Source: Aureispira anguillae (lineage in GTDB: Bacteria; Bacteroidota; Bacteroidia; Chitinophagales; Saprospiraceae). Taken from it: a stretch of DNA of 64,000 nucleotides. Shown piece by piece: positions 39,848-48,430 of the stretch; the first letter of the stretch is position 1, and the number at the start of each line of letters is the position of its first letter. The stretch is from contig NZ_AP026867.1 in assembly GCF_026000115.1 (NCBI RefSeq), positions 6,735,001 through 6,799,000 on the forward strand. The letters run 5' to 3'. Position numbers and translations under genes: made by a program. Below the pieces are notes generated by a model. That model ran no database searches and was not told where the DNA came from. It worked only from the letters and a program-made list of their open reading frames with translations.

Positions 39848-39884
39848 AAAAAAAGCACTTACAACTCAGGGTTGTAAGTGCTTC
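39848..39884 (-). terminator. Terminator of the response regulator gene
   Basis: Perfect 13-bp stem (aagcacttacaac / gttgtaagtgctt) with a 5-nt loop. Read on the minus strand a run of seven T follows. It lies 26 nt beyond the regulator stop codon. Confidence 0.85.
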
Positions 39885-39909
39885 TTATTCCAATAAGATA
39901 TAACTACTG

Positions 39910-40626
39910 TTATACAGCTTGTTCTTCGCTAACTCTAAGCTGAAATCCATTGCCATGGATATTGATAATCTCAATTTTATCATCTTTTTTGAGGTATTTT
40001 CGAAGTTTAGTTACAAAAACATCCATACTACGAGCTGTGAAATAATTATCTTCTCCCCAGATTTCTTTCAAGGCAATGCTTCTAGGTAAAATATCATTCA
40101 TATAGAGGCAAAACATGCGTAATAATTCAGACTCTTTTGGAGAAAGTTTTTCTTTGTTTTCGTTGTCACCGTAGGTCAAGATTCGCAAGGGGTAGTTAAA
40201 ATGATAATTACCAATATTGAATTCTTTAGCTTCTTGCTTCTGACGTTCAGGTTTTTGGCTTCTTTTTAGTATAGCTTGAATGCGATACAGCAACTCTTCG
40301 GGGGCAAAGGGTTTGGGGATATAATCATCAGCACCAGCTTGGAAACCCTTGATGATATCGTCTTTCATTGTTTTGGCTGTCAAGAAAATAATAGGTACAA
40401 CTTGATCAATATCACGTACATCCTTGGCCAATGTAATGCCATCCTTTTTGGGCATCATCACATCAAAAATACACAAGTCAAAGGTATCTTTTTGGAATCT
40501 GTTTAAGCCCGCTTCTCCATCCATTTCTAATGTGACATCATAGTCATTCATTTCTAGGTAAGAACACAGTACATCTCCAAAGTTTTTGTCATCCTCAACT
40601 AATAGAATTTTACCTTTTGTATCCAT
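39910..40626 (-). CDS. rprY: RprY-like OmpR-family response regulator
   Basis: 238 residues. The receiver domain has the acidic pocket E11-D12-D13, phospho-acceptor Asp55 (FDVMMPKKDG), the TAKT segment, and the conserved Lys in YIPKPF. The C-terminal winged helix (LSPKESELLRMF ... ARSMDVFVTKLRKYL ... INIHGNGFQL) closely matches what I recall of Bacteroides RprY. RprY is normally paired with the kinase RprX, but no histidine kinase is adjacent, so here it is an orphan by position. It has its own strong terminator. The regulon cannot be told from this window. Confidence 0.88.
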   Translation of the reverse strand: MDTKGKILLVEDDKNFGDVLCSYLEMNDYDVTLEMDGEAGLNRFQKDTFDLCIFDVMMPKKDGITLAKDVRDIDQVVPIIFLTAKTMKDDIIKGFQAGADDYIPKPFAPEELLYRIQAILKRSQKPERQKQEAKEFNIGNYHFNYPLRILTYGDNENKEKLSPKESELLRMFCLYMNDILPRSIALKEIWGEDNYFTARSMDVFVTKLRKYLKKDDKIEIINIHGNGFQLRVSEEQAV

Positions 40627-40947
40627 AATATATTTATGTTTTTATTGCGAGTAGTAATGTTTCAGTTAAATTATAATATATGGGATATATTCTACTCTAC
40701 AAAAAGAGTGCGAGTTCTGCATTTTTGTTCAAAAAAAACGAGTATTAGGATTTTCTTAAGAAAGTTTTTAGCAAAAAAGCGCTATAACGAACCTTTTTGA
40801 ACAATTATTGTATTGGAAATAGAATTTTTTTTTAAAATAAAATATAAATTCATGAAAAAAAATAACCGATAAATCATCAACTTTGGTCTATTCTGACCAA
40901 TCAATAGGATGAATAATTGGTATACTAAAAATAACAATAGTAAGAGC
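40627..40947. other. Divergent intergenic region, 321 bp
   Basis: Shared upstream region of the regulator (minus) and thioesterase (plus) genes. AT-rich, with no clear promoter box, repeat or coding frame other than the 13-codon extension of the thioesterase ORF. Confidence 0.4.
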
Positions 40948-41379
40948 ATGAGAGTTAAGCTAAAAGATCACCAGCAGTATATTTTTTCAACAACCATTCG
41001 AACTCGTATTACTGATCTTAATTATGGGGGGCATGTTGGAAACGAAATGATGCTAATATTTGCACAGCAAGCAAGAGTTGATTTCTTAAATAGTTTGGGC
41101 TATGGAGAACTTACATTGGCTGGAAAAGGAATCATTATGACAGATGCCGCAGTGGTTTATAAATCGGAAACACATGCTGGCGACACGCTCAAAATAGAAT
41201 TGGCATTAGATGACCTCACAACAATTGGTTTTGATCTGTATTATAAAATTAGTAATCAGAAAACCAATAGAGAGGTTGCACGGGTCAAGACTGGAATTTT
41301 GTGTTTTGATTATGAGTTAAAGAAAATTGCTACTCTTCCTACCGAAGTTGTGGATAAGATAAATGCATTGTTGGGATGA
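40948..41379 (+). CDS. 4HBT-family acyl-CoA thioesterase (hotdog fold)
   Basis: 143 residues from the chosen ATG. An in-frame ATG at 40909 would add 13 polar residues that look non-native. The DLNYGGHVGNEMM motif near residue 24, with a catalytic-type Asp and the G-H-V-G-N helix start, and the later KSETHAGD segment are typical of 4-hydroxybenzoyl-CoA thioesterase-like enzymes that hydrolyse acyl-CoA. The acyl chain is not defined. Its stop overlaps the next gene by 4 nt (ATGA), indicating translational coupling with the metalloprotease-like gene. Confidence 0.85.
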   Translation: MRVKLKDHQQYIFSTTIRTRITDLNYGGHVGNEMMLIFAQQARVDFLNSLGYGELTLAGKGIIMTDAAVVYKSETHAGDTLKIELALDDLTTIGFDLYYKISNQKTNREVARVKTGILCFDYELKKIATLPTEVVDKINALLG

Positions 41380-42104
41380 AAAGCCCTAACAACCAAAAAA
41401 AAATAGAACACCCAGAGCTGGGATGGGTCACTTATAAAAAAAACGTGCGCTCCAAACGAATTACCCTAAGGGTAAAGGCAGATGCTTCTATTGTCGTTAC
41501 CTTGCCTCAGCGAACGCCTTACCAAGCAGCAGAGAAGGTCTTGCTTCAAAATATCAATTGGGTAAAAGAACAATTAGGAAAAGCGCAACAGTTAAAACAG
41601 GCTAAAGCCTTATCGTATGACAGTACCTTTCAGGTCGGTCATAAACAACTTTGTATTGTTCCTGATCCTGAGGTTTCAGCAGTTACGATACGATATGGAG
41701 AAGAGAATATAAAACTATCCATACCTAGCGATTGGAAGCTTCGAGAAGCTGCTACGCAAGAGGCTATTCAGTTGGGCATTATAGAAGCATTGAGAAGAGA
41801 AGCTAAAATTTATCTTCCTCAACGTACTAGAGCTTTGGCAGCAGCAAAAGGGATTGAAATTAATACCATTCGCATCAAAAATATTAAAACAAGGTGGGGC
41901 AGCTGTTCTTCAAAGAAAAATATTAATTTATCCTTGTATTTGATGGTATTGCCTTTCCATTTGATTGATTATGTTATTTTTCATGAATTGGCACACATCA
42001 AACATCAAAATCACAGTCCTGCTTTTTGGAGGCATTTAGAAATGTTGCTACCCAATGCCAGTGCATTGGACCAAGCAATGAAGGAGCAACAAATCCCTTT
42101 TTAG
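41376..42104 (+). CDS. YgjP-like (M48/SprT-type) metal-dependent hydrolase
   Basis: 242 residues of the DUF45/YgjP family. The zinc-binding HExxH motif is in FHELAHIKHQNHS near residue 203, with the third ligand expected in HSPAFW. Before it stands the family signature TRWGSCSSKKNINLS. The N-terminal half (RVKADASIVVTLPQRTP) is the family's beta domain. No signal peptide, so cytoplasmic. Families of this kind are known or suspected zinc proteases, but no substrate can be named. It overlaps the thioesterase gene by 4 nt. Confidence 0.9.
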   Translation: MKSPNNQKKIEHPELGWVTYKKNVRSKRITLRVKADASIVVTLPQRTPYQAAEKVLLQNINWVKEQLGKAQQLKQAKALSYDSTFQVGHKQLCIVPDPEVSAVTIRYGEENIKLSIPSDWKLREAATQEAIQLGIIEALRREAKIYLPQRTRALAAAKGIEINTIRIKNIKTRWGSCSSKKNINLSLYLMVLPFHLIDYVIFHELAHIKHQNHSPAFWRHLEMLLPNASALDQAMKEQQIPF

Positions 42105-42120
42105 GAGAGGTCATAAAAAA

Positions 42121-42163
42121 AGACTAAGAGAATTGTGTATAAAAATACCAATTTCCTTAGTCT
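42121..42163 (-). terminator. Terminator of the metB gene
   Basis: A long imperfect stem (agactaag...gta / tac...cttagtct) of about 17 bp. Read on the minus strand it ends in a T7 run. It lies 50 nt beyond the metB stop codon and also separates it from the convergent hydrolase gene. Confidence 0.7.
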
Positions 42164-42212
42164 ATCACTTTTATCTTAAAAGGCATAAAATGCCATTTTA
42201 TACCAAGTTATT

Positions 42213-43355
42213 TTATTGCTCTAAAGCATGTTTTAGATCTGCAATCAAATCTTCAACATCCTCTACCCCAACACTCAAACGAATTAAAGAGTCGGTCAAC
42301 CCAACTGCAAGGCGCTCTTCACGTGGAATCGATGCATGCGTCATAGAAGCTGGATGCCCAATCAATGATTCTACTCCACCCAAGGATTCTGCAAGCGTAA
42401 AATAGTGCGTATTTTCTAATACTTTTAGAGCCGCTTCAGTCGTATCGTCTTTCAAGGTAAAAGAAATCATAGCGCCAAAGTCACTCATTTGACGTTTGGC
42501 AATTTCATGTCCTTTGTGAGACTCAAGACCTGGGTAATAAACATCTTTAACTTTGTCATGACTCAACAGAAATTGGGTGATTGCTGCAGCATTTTCACAG
42601 CCACGTTGAACTCTCAGGTGTAAGGTTTTGATTCCTCTAAGCAATAAGAAACAATCTTGAGGACCAGGAATTGCTCCCACAGAATTTTGAATAAAATACA
42701 ATTGCTCTGCCAATGCATCATCTTTGCAAACAAGTGCACCATGTACAACATCAGAATGCCCACCAATGTATTTAGTGGCAGAATGCATGACCATATCTGC
42801 TCCCAAATCTAGAGGAGTTTGCAAATAAGGAGTAGCAAAAGTATTGTCAACGCAAGTGAGAATTCCATGTTTTTGGGCAATAGAACAAACCGCTTCTATA
42901 TCAACAATATTTAACATAGGATTGGTTGGCGTTTCAATCCAAATCAATTTGGTGTTCTCATTGATATATTGCTCCAAATCACCAGGCTGCTCCATACCAA
43001 TAAAATGTGTTTTGATTCCAAAACGACCAAAAACCTTTGTGAACAAACGGTAGGTTCCACCATATAAATCGTTGGTAGAAATTACCTCATCACCAGGGTT
43101 TAAGGTTTGTAAAATTGTATTAATAGCAGCAAGACCACTACTAAAACACAAACCATGCTTACCATTTTCTAGCGCTGCTAAGTTATTCTCTAATGCCTGA
43201 CGGGTTGGATTTTGAGTACGAGAGTATTCGTAACCCTTGTGCTTACCTGGAGATTCTTGAGCATAAGTAGAGGTTTGATAAATAGGAGTCATAATTGCTC
43301 CTGTACTTGGATCAGGCTCAATACCTGCATGGATTACTTTTGTTCCGAATTTCAT
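42213..43355 (-). CDS. metB: Cystathionine gamma-synthase-type PLP enzyme
   Basis: 380 residues of the Cys/Met trans-sulfuration family. The PLP Schiff-base lysine is Lys195 in MHSATKYIGGHSD. Other family marks are EYSRTQNPTR, the FSSGLAA loop, VDNTFATPYLQ and the C-terminal SLGGVESLIGHPASMTHA. This sequence type covers cystathionine gamma-synthase (O-acyl-homoserine plus cysteine) and cystathionine gamma- or beta-lyase, which cannot be separated safely by eye; synthase is my preference. It stands alone on the minus strand with its own terminator. A hairpin leader shared with the beta-lactamase-like gene lies 44-86 nt upstream. Confidence 0.9.
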   Translation of the reverse strand: MKFGTKVIHAGIEPDPSTGAIMTPIYQTSTYAQESPGKHKGYEYSRTQNPTRQALENNLAALENGKHGLCFSSGLAAINTILQTLNPGDEVISTNDLYGGTYRLFTKVFGRFGIKTHFIGMEQPGDLEQYINENTKLIWIETPTNPMLNIVDIEAVCSIAQKHGILTCVDNTFATPYLQTPLDLGADMVMHSATKYIGGHSDVVHGALVCKDDALAEQLYFIQNSVGAIPGPQDCFLLLRGIKTLHLRVQRGCENAAAITQFLLSHDKVKDVYYPGLESHKGHEIAKRQMSDFGAMISFTLKDDTTEAALKVLENTHYFTLAESLGGVESLIGHPASMTHASIPREERLAVGLTDSLIRLSVGVEDVEDLIADLKHALEQ

Positions 43356-43398
43356 GCTTATAGTTATAATAAATAGTTAATAGGTAAACAAAACAATC

Positions 43399-43441
43399 AG
43401 TAGATGCCCAATTTAATGTTAATTATTTTTGTCCATCTACT
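43399..43441 (-). promoter_or_regulatory. Hairpin leader shared with the beta-lactamase-like gene
   Basis: 8-bp arms (agtagatg / catctact) around a 27-nt loop. The 20-mer at 43424-43443 is identical to that at 11099-11118. Both copies lie on the minus strand, about 60-70 nt upstream of a start codon. No SAM or other known riboswitch pattern is recognised. Confidence 0.5.
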
Positions 43442-43585
43442 TAAAGTAACTTATAAATAATAGCTTGTTTTAATGGCTTACCTATGGTAAAGAATATAGG
43501 ACAGCGTCCTCTAAATTATAATGCTGTTTAGGGCACTTTTTTGATAAAAACAGTTAAATGTCTAAAGAGTTTTAAAAGTAGCAAC

Positions 43586-44719
43586 CTACTTTACCTCATT
43601 GTACAAATGAGCAATAAAACCATTGCGCATTCTTGGTTCTATCCAAGTTGATTTAGGAGGCAGTGTATCTTGTTCATCAGAAATTGTAATTAAATCTTCT
43701 AAGGCAACAGGGTACAAATTAAAACCTACTTTTGCTTTGCCTTCTCGAACTCTACGTTCCAAACTAAACGCTCCCTTTGGTCCTTCTACATATTTAATAT
43801 CAGGCTCTGTTCTAATGTCCTCAATGTTTAAGATCCCTTCCAGAACAAATTTATTTAAAAAATACACATCTAACGTTTCCTTAGTTGGAATGCCTGCCTG
43901 TGGGTAGTATTTTTCTTTGAGCTGTAATTTATACCATTGTTTGTCCAAATACATCCCCATTTCATATTGAGAGATCGGATTGTAGCTTTTGGCAACAGGA
44001 GTGAGGGTATAGTATTCTTGAAGTTTTTGGATAAAAACTTTGTCAGAAATATCCGTTAAATCAGCAATAACTCTATTGTAATTGTGAATCTCTATTTCTG
44101 AAGCAGGGAAATAAGCCACCAACATATAGTTAAATTGGGCTTTTTCAGAAGAAAGCTCATTGGTCTCTAGGTACTTTTTATAAAGTAATTCAGAGGTTCT
44201 AGCCCTGTGATGACCATCACAAATGTATGATTCTTTGACATGCGCTGCAAATGCATCAATCAGTGCTTCGATACGATTGGGATCTTCAATTTGCCAAAAA
44301 ATATGCTCTTCATCTTGAAATGGAATATGAAAAGAAGGAGCGGAAGAGGTTGTAATACGATTGACCAAGGCGTCTATTTTCAAAACGTTGGGATAGGTCA
44401 ATAAAATTGGTTTAATTAATGCTTGACGTTCCTGAAATAACCGCATCATCTTTGCCTCCTTGGCTGCAAGCGTATTTTCATGTTTTTTGATTTCGCCATT
44501 GATGTAATCTAGTACATTGGTACAGGCTAAAATTCCTGTATGACTCCGATGGGGTCGTTTGACACGATAGATATACAACGATTTATTCTCATTTTGATTG
44601 TAAATACCATCACTTAGGTATAATGGAAATTTTCGTTTTGCAGAACCAAAAAAATCATCAAAAGAAATAATATCACTTAAATCTGGTAATGCTGCTCGAA
44701 ATGGTGAAATTTTCGCCAT
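43586..44719 (-). CDS. DUF1015 family protein
   Basis: 377 residues. Clear family marks are the opening ISPFRAALPD, LYIYRVKRPHRSHTGI, and YICDGHHRARTSELLYKKY near residues 168-186. The family is widespread in Bacteroidota and Clostridia, often beside serC and serA, and its biochemical role is not settled; the DGHHR motif suggests a catalytic or metal site. Here no serine biosynthesis gene is adjacent. No signal peptide, so cytoplasmic. Confidence 0.88.
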   Translation of the reverse strand: MAKISPFRAALPDLSDIISFDDFFGSAKRKFPLYLSDGIYNQNENKSLYIYRVKRPHRSHTGILACTNVLDYINGEIKKHENTLAAKEAKMMRLFQERQALIKPILLTYPNVLKIDALVNRITTSSAPSFHIPFQDEEHIFWQIEDPNRIEALIDAFAAHVKESYICDGHHRARTSELLYKKYLETNELSSEKAQFNYMLVAYFPASEIEIHNYNRVIADLTDISDKVFIQKLQEYYTLTPVAKSYNPISQYEMGMYLDKQWYKLQLKEKYYPQAGIPTKETLDVYFLNKFVLEGILNIEDIRTEPDIKYVEGPKGAFSLERRVREGKAKVGFNLYPVALEDLITISDEQDTLPPKSTWIEPRMRNGFIAHLYNEVK

Positions 44720-45344
44720 TGGTCTGTTTTTGTAGTTAAGAAGTCGTTAAAACTAAAATAAATACCCTTTTATTGCGTTCTTTTTGAAAATTATCTGCTT
44801 CATCAAGGATAGTTTATAGCTTGTATATGAACAGTTAACAAAGAATGTTATTGTATAGATTATGGTAATAATTTCAAAAATATAATTCACTAAATCTTAG
44901 CTTTTAGTTGTAACTAATTGAAAAAGAGGCGTGAATTGTATATTTTTGATCCATTTATTGAAACTTTAAATAACTTCTCTGTATCTATGCATATCAATAA
45001 GTAGTGTCTTTATCTTATAACATAAAAGATGACCCCACAGAACTATTTATAATTGATTGAAGAATGATAAATCTAATTGTTAGATTGATTTTATGATAAC
45101 ATCGACAGATGGATGTGTATCGCATAAAATTTATGGTTTACCTTGCTTGTTTAGGAATTAATCTGTTCCCTAAATATAAAGAAAAATAAAACTAACATAT
45201 CTATCTCAACACAAGATAAATAACTTCATTAAAAAAACGAGTTACAAAGGTCAATTTCGATAGATTATTCTTTGGCGCACTATTTGTTTTTAGGTGCTTG
45301 AGTGAATTCTATTTTGAGGCTGAATCTTCTTATTAAAATAGCTT
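44720..45344. other. 625-bp divergent interval, no gene seen
   Basis: AT-rich spacer between DUF1015 (minus) and the paralogue pair (plus). Only ORFs of under 30 codons, without coding character. A CAAAAATA at 44875-44882 is a possible minus-strand -7 box for DUF1015 but lies 156 nt from its start. Confidence 0.4.
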
Positions 45345-45905
45345 ATGTCAACATTAGTTATAACATTATTATTATTATCCTTGCCTTTCTCTAACCCTGC
45401 TTCCCCGCCTGCTTTTTCTATTGCAAAGATAGAACAGGGGGAATTACTAGATAAAGCAAAAGCGGCTACTTTAGAGGTGTTCTTTGAGAGTTGGATGGAT
45501 CGGAATGCAAAAAAAGCAACCGATGGATCTTGGATTATTTTGTACAAAAATGACGAGTTTTTGTATTGGGGGTGGACTTCATTCAAGATTTTGATGAGCG
45601 CTAATCCTACTGTTAAAGAGTTTTTTAAAACGCCAATGGTTGATATTCAGGAAAAATTTCCAAATTATGAAGAAGTGCATGGGAATAGTATTCGAGAAAA
45701 ACTAGAGGCTGTGATAACAAAGTCGGTTGTACAGCAGGCTAAAGTAACGGTCAAGTTAGGTTTTAAAGCTCAGCTAATCGGAGAGACTATTGTTATTCAG
45801 ACACCTTGTACGATTAAAGCACGGGGAGAAGATGCTGAAAAAGCAACATACAACATTATTTTGAATCGAGATAACCTTGATTTGATCAAATTAGAAGCCA
45901 TCTAA
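45345..45905 (+). CDS. Hypothetical secreted protein, paralogue of the gene at 46374
   Basis: 186 residues. The first 20 (MSTLVITLLLLSLPFSNPAS) look like a signal peptide. Shared with the downstream paralogue are LDKAKAATLEVFFESW (versus LDKAQKTDFKTFFDKI), a tryptophan-centred strand with YWGW (versus YWGK), and the ending NLDLIKLEAI (versus NFDLIKIERV). No known domain. The predicted alpha/beta pattern and the conserved YWG and DLIK.E motifs suggest one small fold. An inverted-repeat element sits between the two genes. Function unknown. Confidence 0.65.
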   Translation: MSTLVITLLLLSLPFSNPASPPAFSIAKIEQGELLDKAKAATLEVFFESWMDRNAKKATDGSWIILYKNDEFLYWGWTSFKILMSANPTVKEFFKTPMVDIQEKFPNYEEVHGNSIREKLEAVITKSVVQQAKVTVKLGFKAQLIGETIVIQTPCTIKARGEDAEKATYNIILNRDNLDLIKLEAI

Positions 45906-45952
45906 ACTCATTCGTCCAATATAAATAGTATTAAATTAATAGTCTTTTTATT

Positions 45953-46198
45953 GAAGTTGTTTAAGAATGTTGTTGATTTTCGAGATCAAAGCTAGTAGTT
46001 ATTAGCTTAATCCATTAATGTACTAACATTAAGCCAGCTCGAAAGCTCGTTTTTTGTTCCGTAGCTATGAACTAACACAAAGTCTGATAGACTTTGTGTG
46101 TTGTGAACTGCGAAGCAGCTACGGGGCTAAAAATAGCTGCCGATCCGATGGCTGCTATGGTTGGATCGCAGGTGTTAAGATCATTTTTAAACAACTTC
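45953..46198. repeat. 246-bp cruciform element with terminal inverted repeats
   Basis: The 16-bp ends gaagttgtttaagaat (45953-45968) and atttttaaacaacttc (46183-46198) are inverted repeats with one mismatch. Inside are nested hairpins: ttaatgt/acattaa, ccgtagct/agctacgg enclosing cacaaagt/actttgtg, and cgatcc/ggatcg. It encodes no convincing protein. It could be a MITE-like mobile remnant or a structured RNA. Confidence 0.6.
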
Positions 46199-46218
46199 AT
46201 TATATAAATTTCGACATA

Positions 46219-46226
46219 TATCTTTG
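46219..46226 (+). promoter_or_regulatory. Possible -7 box for the second paralogue
   Basis: TATCTTTG matches TAnnTTTG. It lies 20 bp beyond the right end of the cruciform element and 148 nt before ATG 46374. Confidence 0.3.
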
Positions 46227-46373
46227 GGTTGCCCACTTAATTTTGTACTTTAAAATAGATGGAATTTGATCTTTTATCATAGAATAAAGGGGAATCGTAT
46301 TAAATTTAATCAATTTTATAAGGAAATAATTGACTAGGACACTTACCTTTCTCAATAAGAGGATTTACTAATA

Positions 46374-46907
46374 ATGAACATTATGTTTCGACTTTTTAGC
46401 TATTGGAATACATATTTGACAGAAGAAATTAGGGCAGGAAAGCATCTTGATAAAGCGCAAAAAACAGATTTTAAAACATTTTTTGACAAAATTACCTTTA
46501 ATCAACAAAATCAATGGGCTATTTTATGGGTAGAACAAGATGTTGTGTATTGGGGAAAAGTAGACCAGCAGAAAGTAGATAAATCTTGCTTTTTTAGGAC
46601 GAATAAACAAGCCATTGAGCAAAATTTTGCCGCCTTAGAGGTTACTAAAAAACAGTCCTTGTTACAAATCCTAGAACAATATATAGGTGATTTTTTAGAT
46701 GGAATAGATGGTTGTATCTCTACCATAGAATCAATGGATTATGAAAAAGTCAGAATCACTACTGAGGCTGCTTTTTTGATAACACTTGTTGTGCAATTAA
46801 GCACCCAGTCAACAGGTCTAGGTGCAGTACCTTTTTTAGAGTCTGCCTCATTTGCCTTGGTGGTGCATTCTTCGAATTTTGACCTTATAAAAATAGAACG
46901 AGTTTAA
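46374..46907 (+). CDS. Hypothetical protein, paralogue of the gene at 45345
   Basis: 177 residues without a signal peptide. It aligns along its length with the upstream gene (HLDKAQ, FF, W-I-L, YWG, and the C-terminal N-DLIK-E), at what looks like about 25 percent identity. The central hydrophobic stretch AAFLITLVVQLSTQ may be buried or membrane-associated. Loss or gain of the signal peptide between the two copies is notable, since it implies different compartments. Met4 (46383) is an alternative start. Function unknown. Confidence 0.62.
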   Translation: MNIMFRLFSYWNTYLTEEIRAGKHLDKAQKTDFKTFFDKITFNQQNQWAILWVEQDVVYWGKVDQQKVDKSCFFRTNKQAIEQNFAALEVTKKQSLLQILEQYIGDFLDGIDGCISTIESMDYEKVRITTEAAFLITLVVQLSTQSTGLGAVPFLESASFALVVHSSNFDLIKIERV

Positions 46908-47087
46908 GAGCTTAAGTTTCCTTTGAGGAGCGTAGGAAATAATAAAATGATACGATTTGGTAGGACTAGTTCTGGTAAAAATTCGAACTATTTACTTACC
47001 TTCATCGTCATTATTCAAAGTTTTATTTCACAAGGAATCTAACCCATTTAGTGGATAGATTCTATTTAACGCTCTAAATTTTAATCT

Positions 47088-48218
47088 ATGAGACCGATCC
47101 AAATGGTAGACTTAAAAGCACAATATCAAGCTATTAAAGAGGATGTTAATGCTGCTATTTTAGATTGTATTGAATCTGGTGCCTTTATCAACGGTCCTTA
47201 TGTTAAATCTTTTAAGGCTCATCTGGAAGAGTATCTTGCTGTTAATACGGTTGTCCCTTGTGCAAATGGAACAGATGCCTTACAAATTGCCCTAATGGGA
47301 TTGGGGCTCAATCCTGGAGATGAGATAATTGTGCCAACATTTACCTACGTAGCAACTGCCGAGGTGATTGGATTACTCCAATTAACTCCTGTTATGGTGG
47401 ATGTTGATCCCGATACTTTTAATGTCACAGCAGCTATCATTGAAGCGGCAATTAGTCCTAAAACAAAGGCAATTGTTCCTGTTCATTTATTTGGGCAAAG
47501 CGCCGATATGGAGCCTATCTTAGAATTGGCAAAAAAACACAAGCTCTATGTTATAGAAGATAATGCACAGGCAATTGGAGCCGATTATACCTTTTCTAAT
47601 GGAACAGTCCAAAAGACAGGAACATTGGGAGATATTGGTTGTACTTCTTTTTACCCCTCCAAAAATTTAGGTGCTTATGGCGATGGTGGTGCTTTGTTTA
47701 CACAAGATGAGACCTTGGGCAAGCACCTGCAAATGATAGCAAGTCATGGGCAAAATAAGCGTTATTATCATGAATGTATAGGCGTGAATTCTCGCTTAGA
47801 TTCTATACAGGCTGCGATTTTGGATATTAAGTTGGCAAAATTGGATGCTTATGCAGCAGCAAGGCAAGAAGTCGCAGCGTATTATGATCAAACTTTAGGG
47901 AATATTGAGGGGCTACAAATTCCTGTTCGTCAGCACAATTCTACCCACGTTTTTCATCAATACACCTTAAAAGTGCCAGCCGATAAACGAGCTGAGTTAA
48001 AGACTTACTTACAAGAAAGGGGCATTCCATCTATGATTTATTACCCTGTTCCTCTCAATGAGCAGAATGCTTTTAAATCAATCACAAGATCAGCTACTCC
48101 TAGTTTTCCTGTTACAGAGCAGCTTTGTCAGACCGTTTTGTCATTGCCCATTCATACGGAAATGGAAGAAGAACAACTGGCACATATTAGCCAAGCTATA
48201 CAGGCTTTTTTCTCTTAA
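47088..48218 (+). CDS. DegT/DnrJ/EryC1/StrS-family PLP aminotransferase
   Basis: 376 residues. These enzymes transfer an amino group to a keto sugar nucleotide for O-antigen, capsule or glycoprotein sugars. The PLP lysine is Lys192 in TSFYPSKNLGAYGDGG. Other marks are CANGTDALQIAL, PVHLFGQSADM and VIEDNAQAIGA. The N-terminus MRPIQMVDLKAQYQ is typical of the WbpE / amino-sugar branch. No other sugar pathway gene is adjacent, so the substrate sugar is open. Confidence 0.92.
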   Translation: MRPIQMVDLKAQYQAIKEDVNAAILDCIESGAFINGPYVKSFKAHLEEYLAVNTVVPCANGTDALQIALMGLGLNPGDEIIVPTFTYVATAEVIGLLQLTPVMVDVDPDTFNVTAAIIEAAISPKTKAIVPVHLFGQSADMEPILELAKKHKLYVIEDNAQAIGADYTFSNGTVQKTGTLGDIGCTSFYPSKNLGAYGDGGALFTQDETLGKHLQMIASHGQNKRYYHECIGVNSRLDSIQAAILDIKLAKLDAYAAARQEVAAYYDQTLGNIEGLQIPVRQHNSTHVFHQYTLKVPADKRAELKTYLQERGIPSMIYYPVPLNEQNAFKSITRSATPSFPVTEQLCQTVLSLPIHTEMEEEQLAHISQAIQAFFS

Positions 48219-48232
48219 TTAGAAGCTAAGAT

Positions 48233-48257
48233 GCTTTTATTAATTGGTAATAAAAGC
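48233..48257 (+). terminator. Hairpin after the aminotransferase gene
   Basis: Perfect 10-bp stem (gcttttatta / taataaaagc) with a 5-nt loop, starting 15 nt past the stop codon. The T-tract is weak, so it may work only partly. Confidence 0.4.
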
Positions 48258-48320
48258 TTGATTGGCTCAATAAAAATAGCTTAAAACTTAAGCGTAAAAT
48301 ATCTGTGTACAGGACAAATT

Positions 48321-48371
48321 TAGCTTGCTGACTCACGAGCAAAGCGAACTATAAGTGAAACGCTCATGAGG
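48321..48371. repeat. Intergenic repeat module with hairpin
   Basis: ctcacgagc (48332-48340) pairs with gctcatgag (48362-48370). The stretch 48332-48350 matches 61500-61518 at 17 of 19 bases, and 48321-48336 matches 59769-59784 at 14 of 16. It appears to be a mobile or shuffled module common to several intergenic regions here. Confidence 0.45.
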
Positions 48372-48430
48372 AACGAATACTTAAGCAATTGGAATTGAAT
48401 AAAGTAAAGAGGTAATGGAATTATTTTTCA

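Noticed and set aside
43356-43585. Possible SAM riboswitch upstream of metB
   Set aside because: The conserved cores of the SAM riboswitch classes I know are absent. Only the short hairpin shared with another gene was found.
45091-45189. Small ORFs of 22 and 27 codons upstream of the paralogue pair
   Set aside because: Overlapping frames, no coding bias, no similarity that I recognise.
46054-46269. 71-codon ORF between the two paralogues
   Set aside because: It lies mostly inside the cruciform element, and its reading follows the palindromic hairpins. Residue use is not protein-like.
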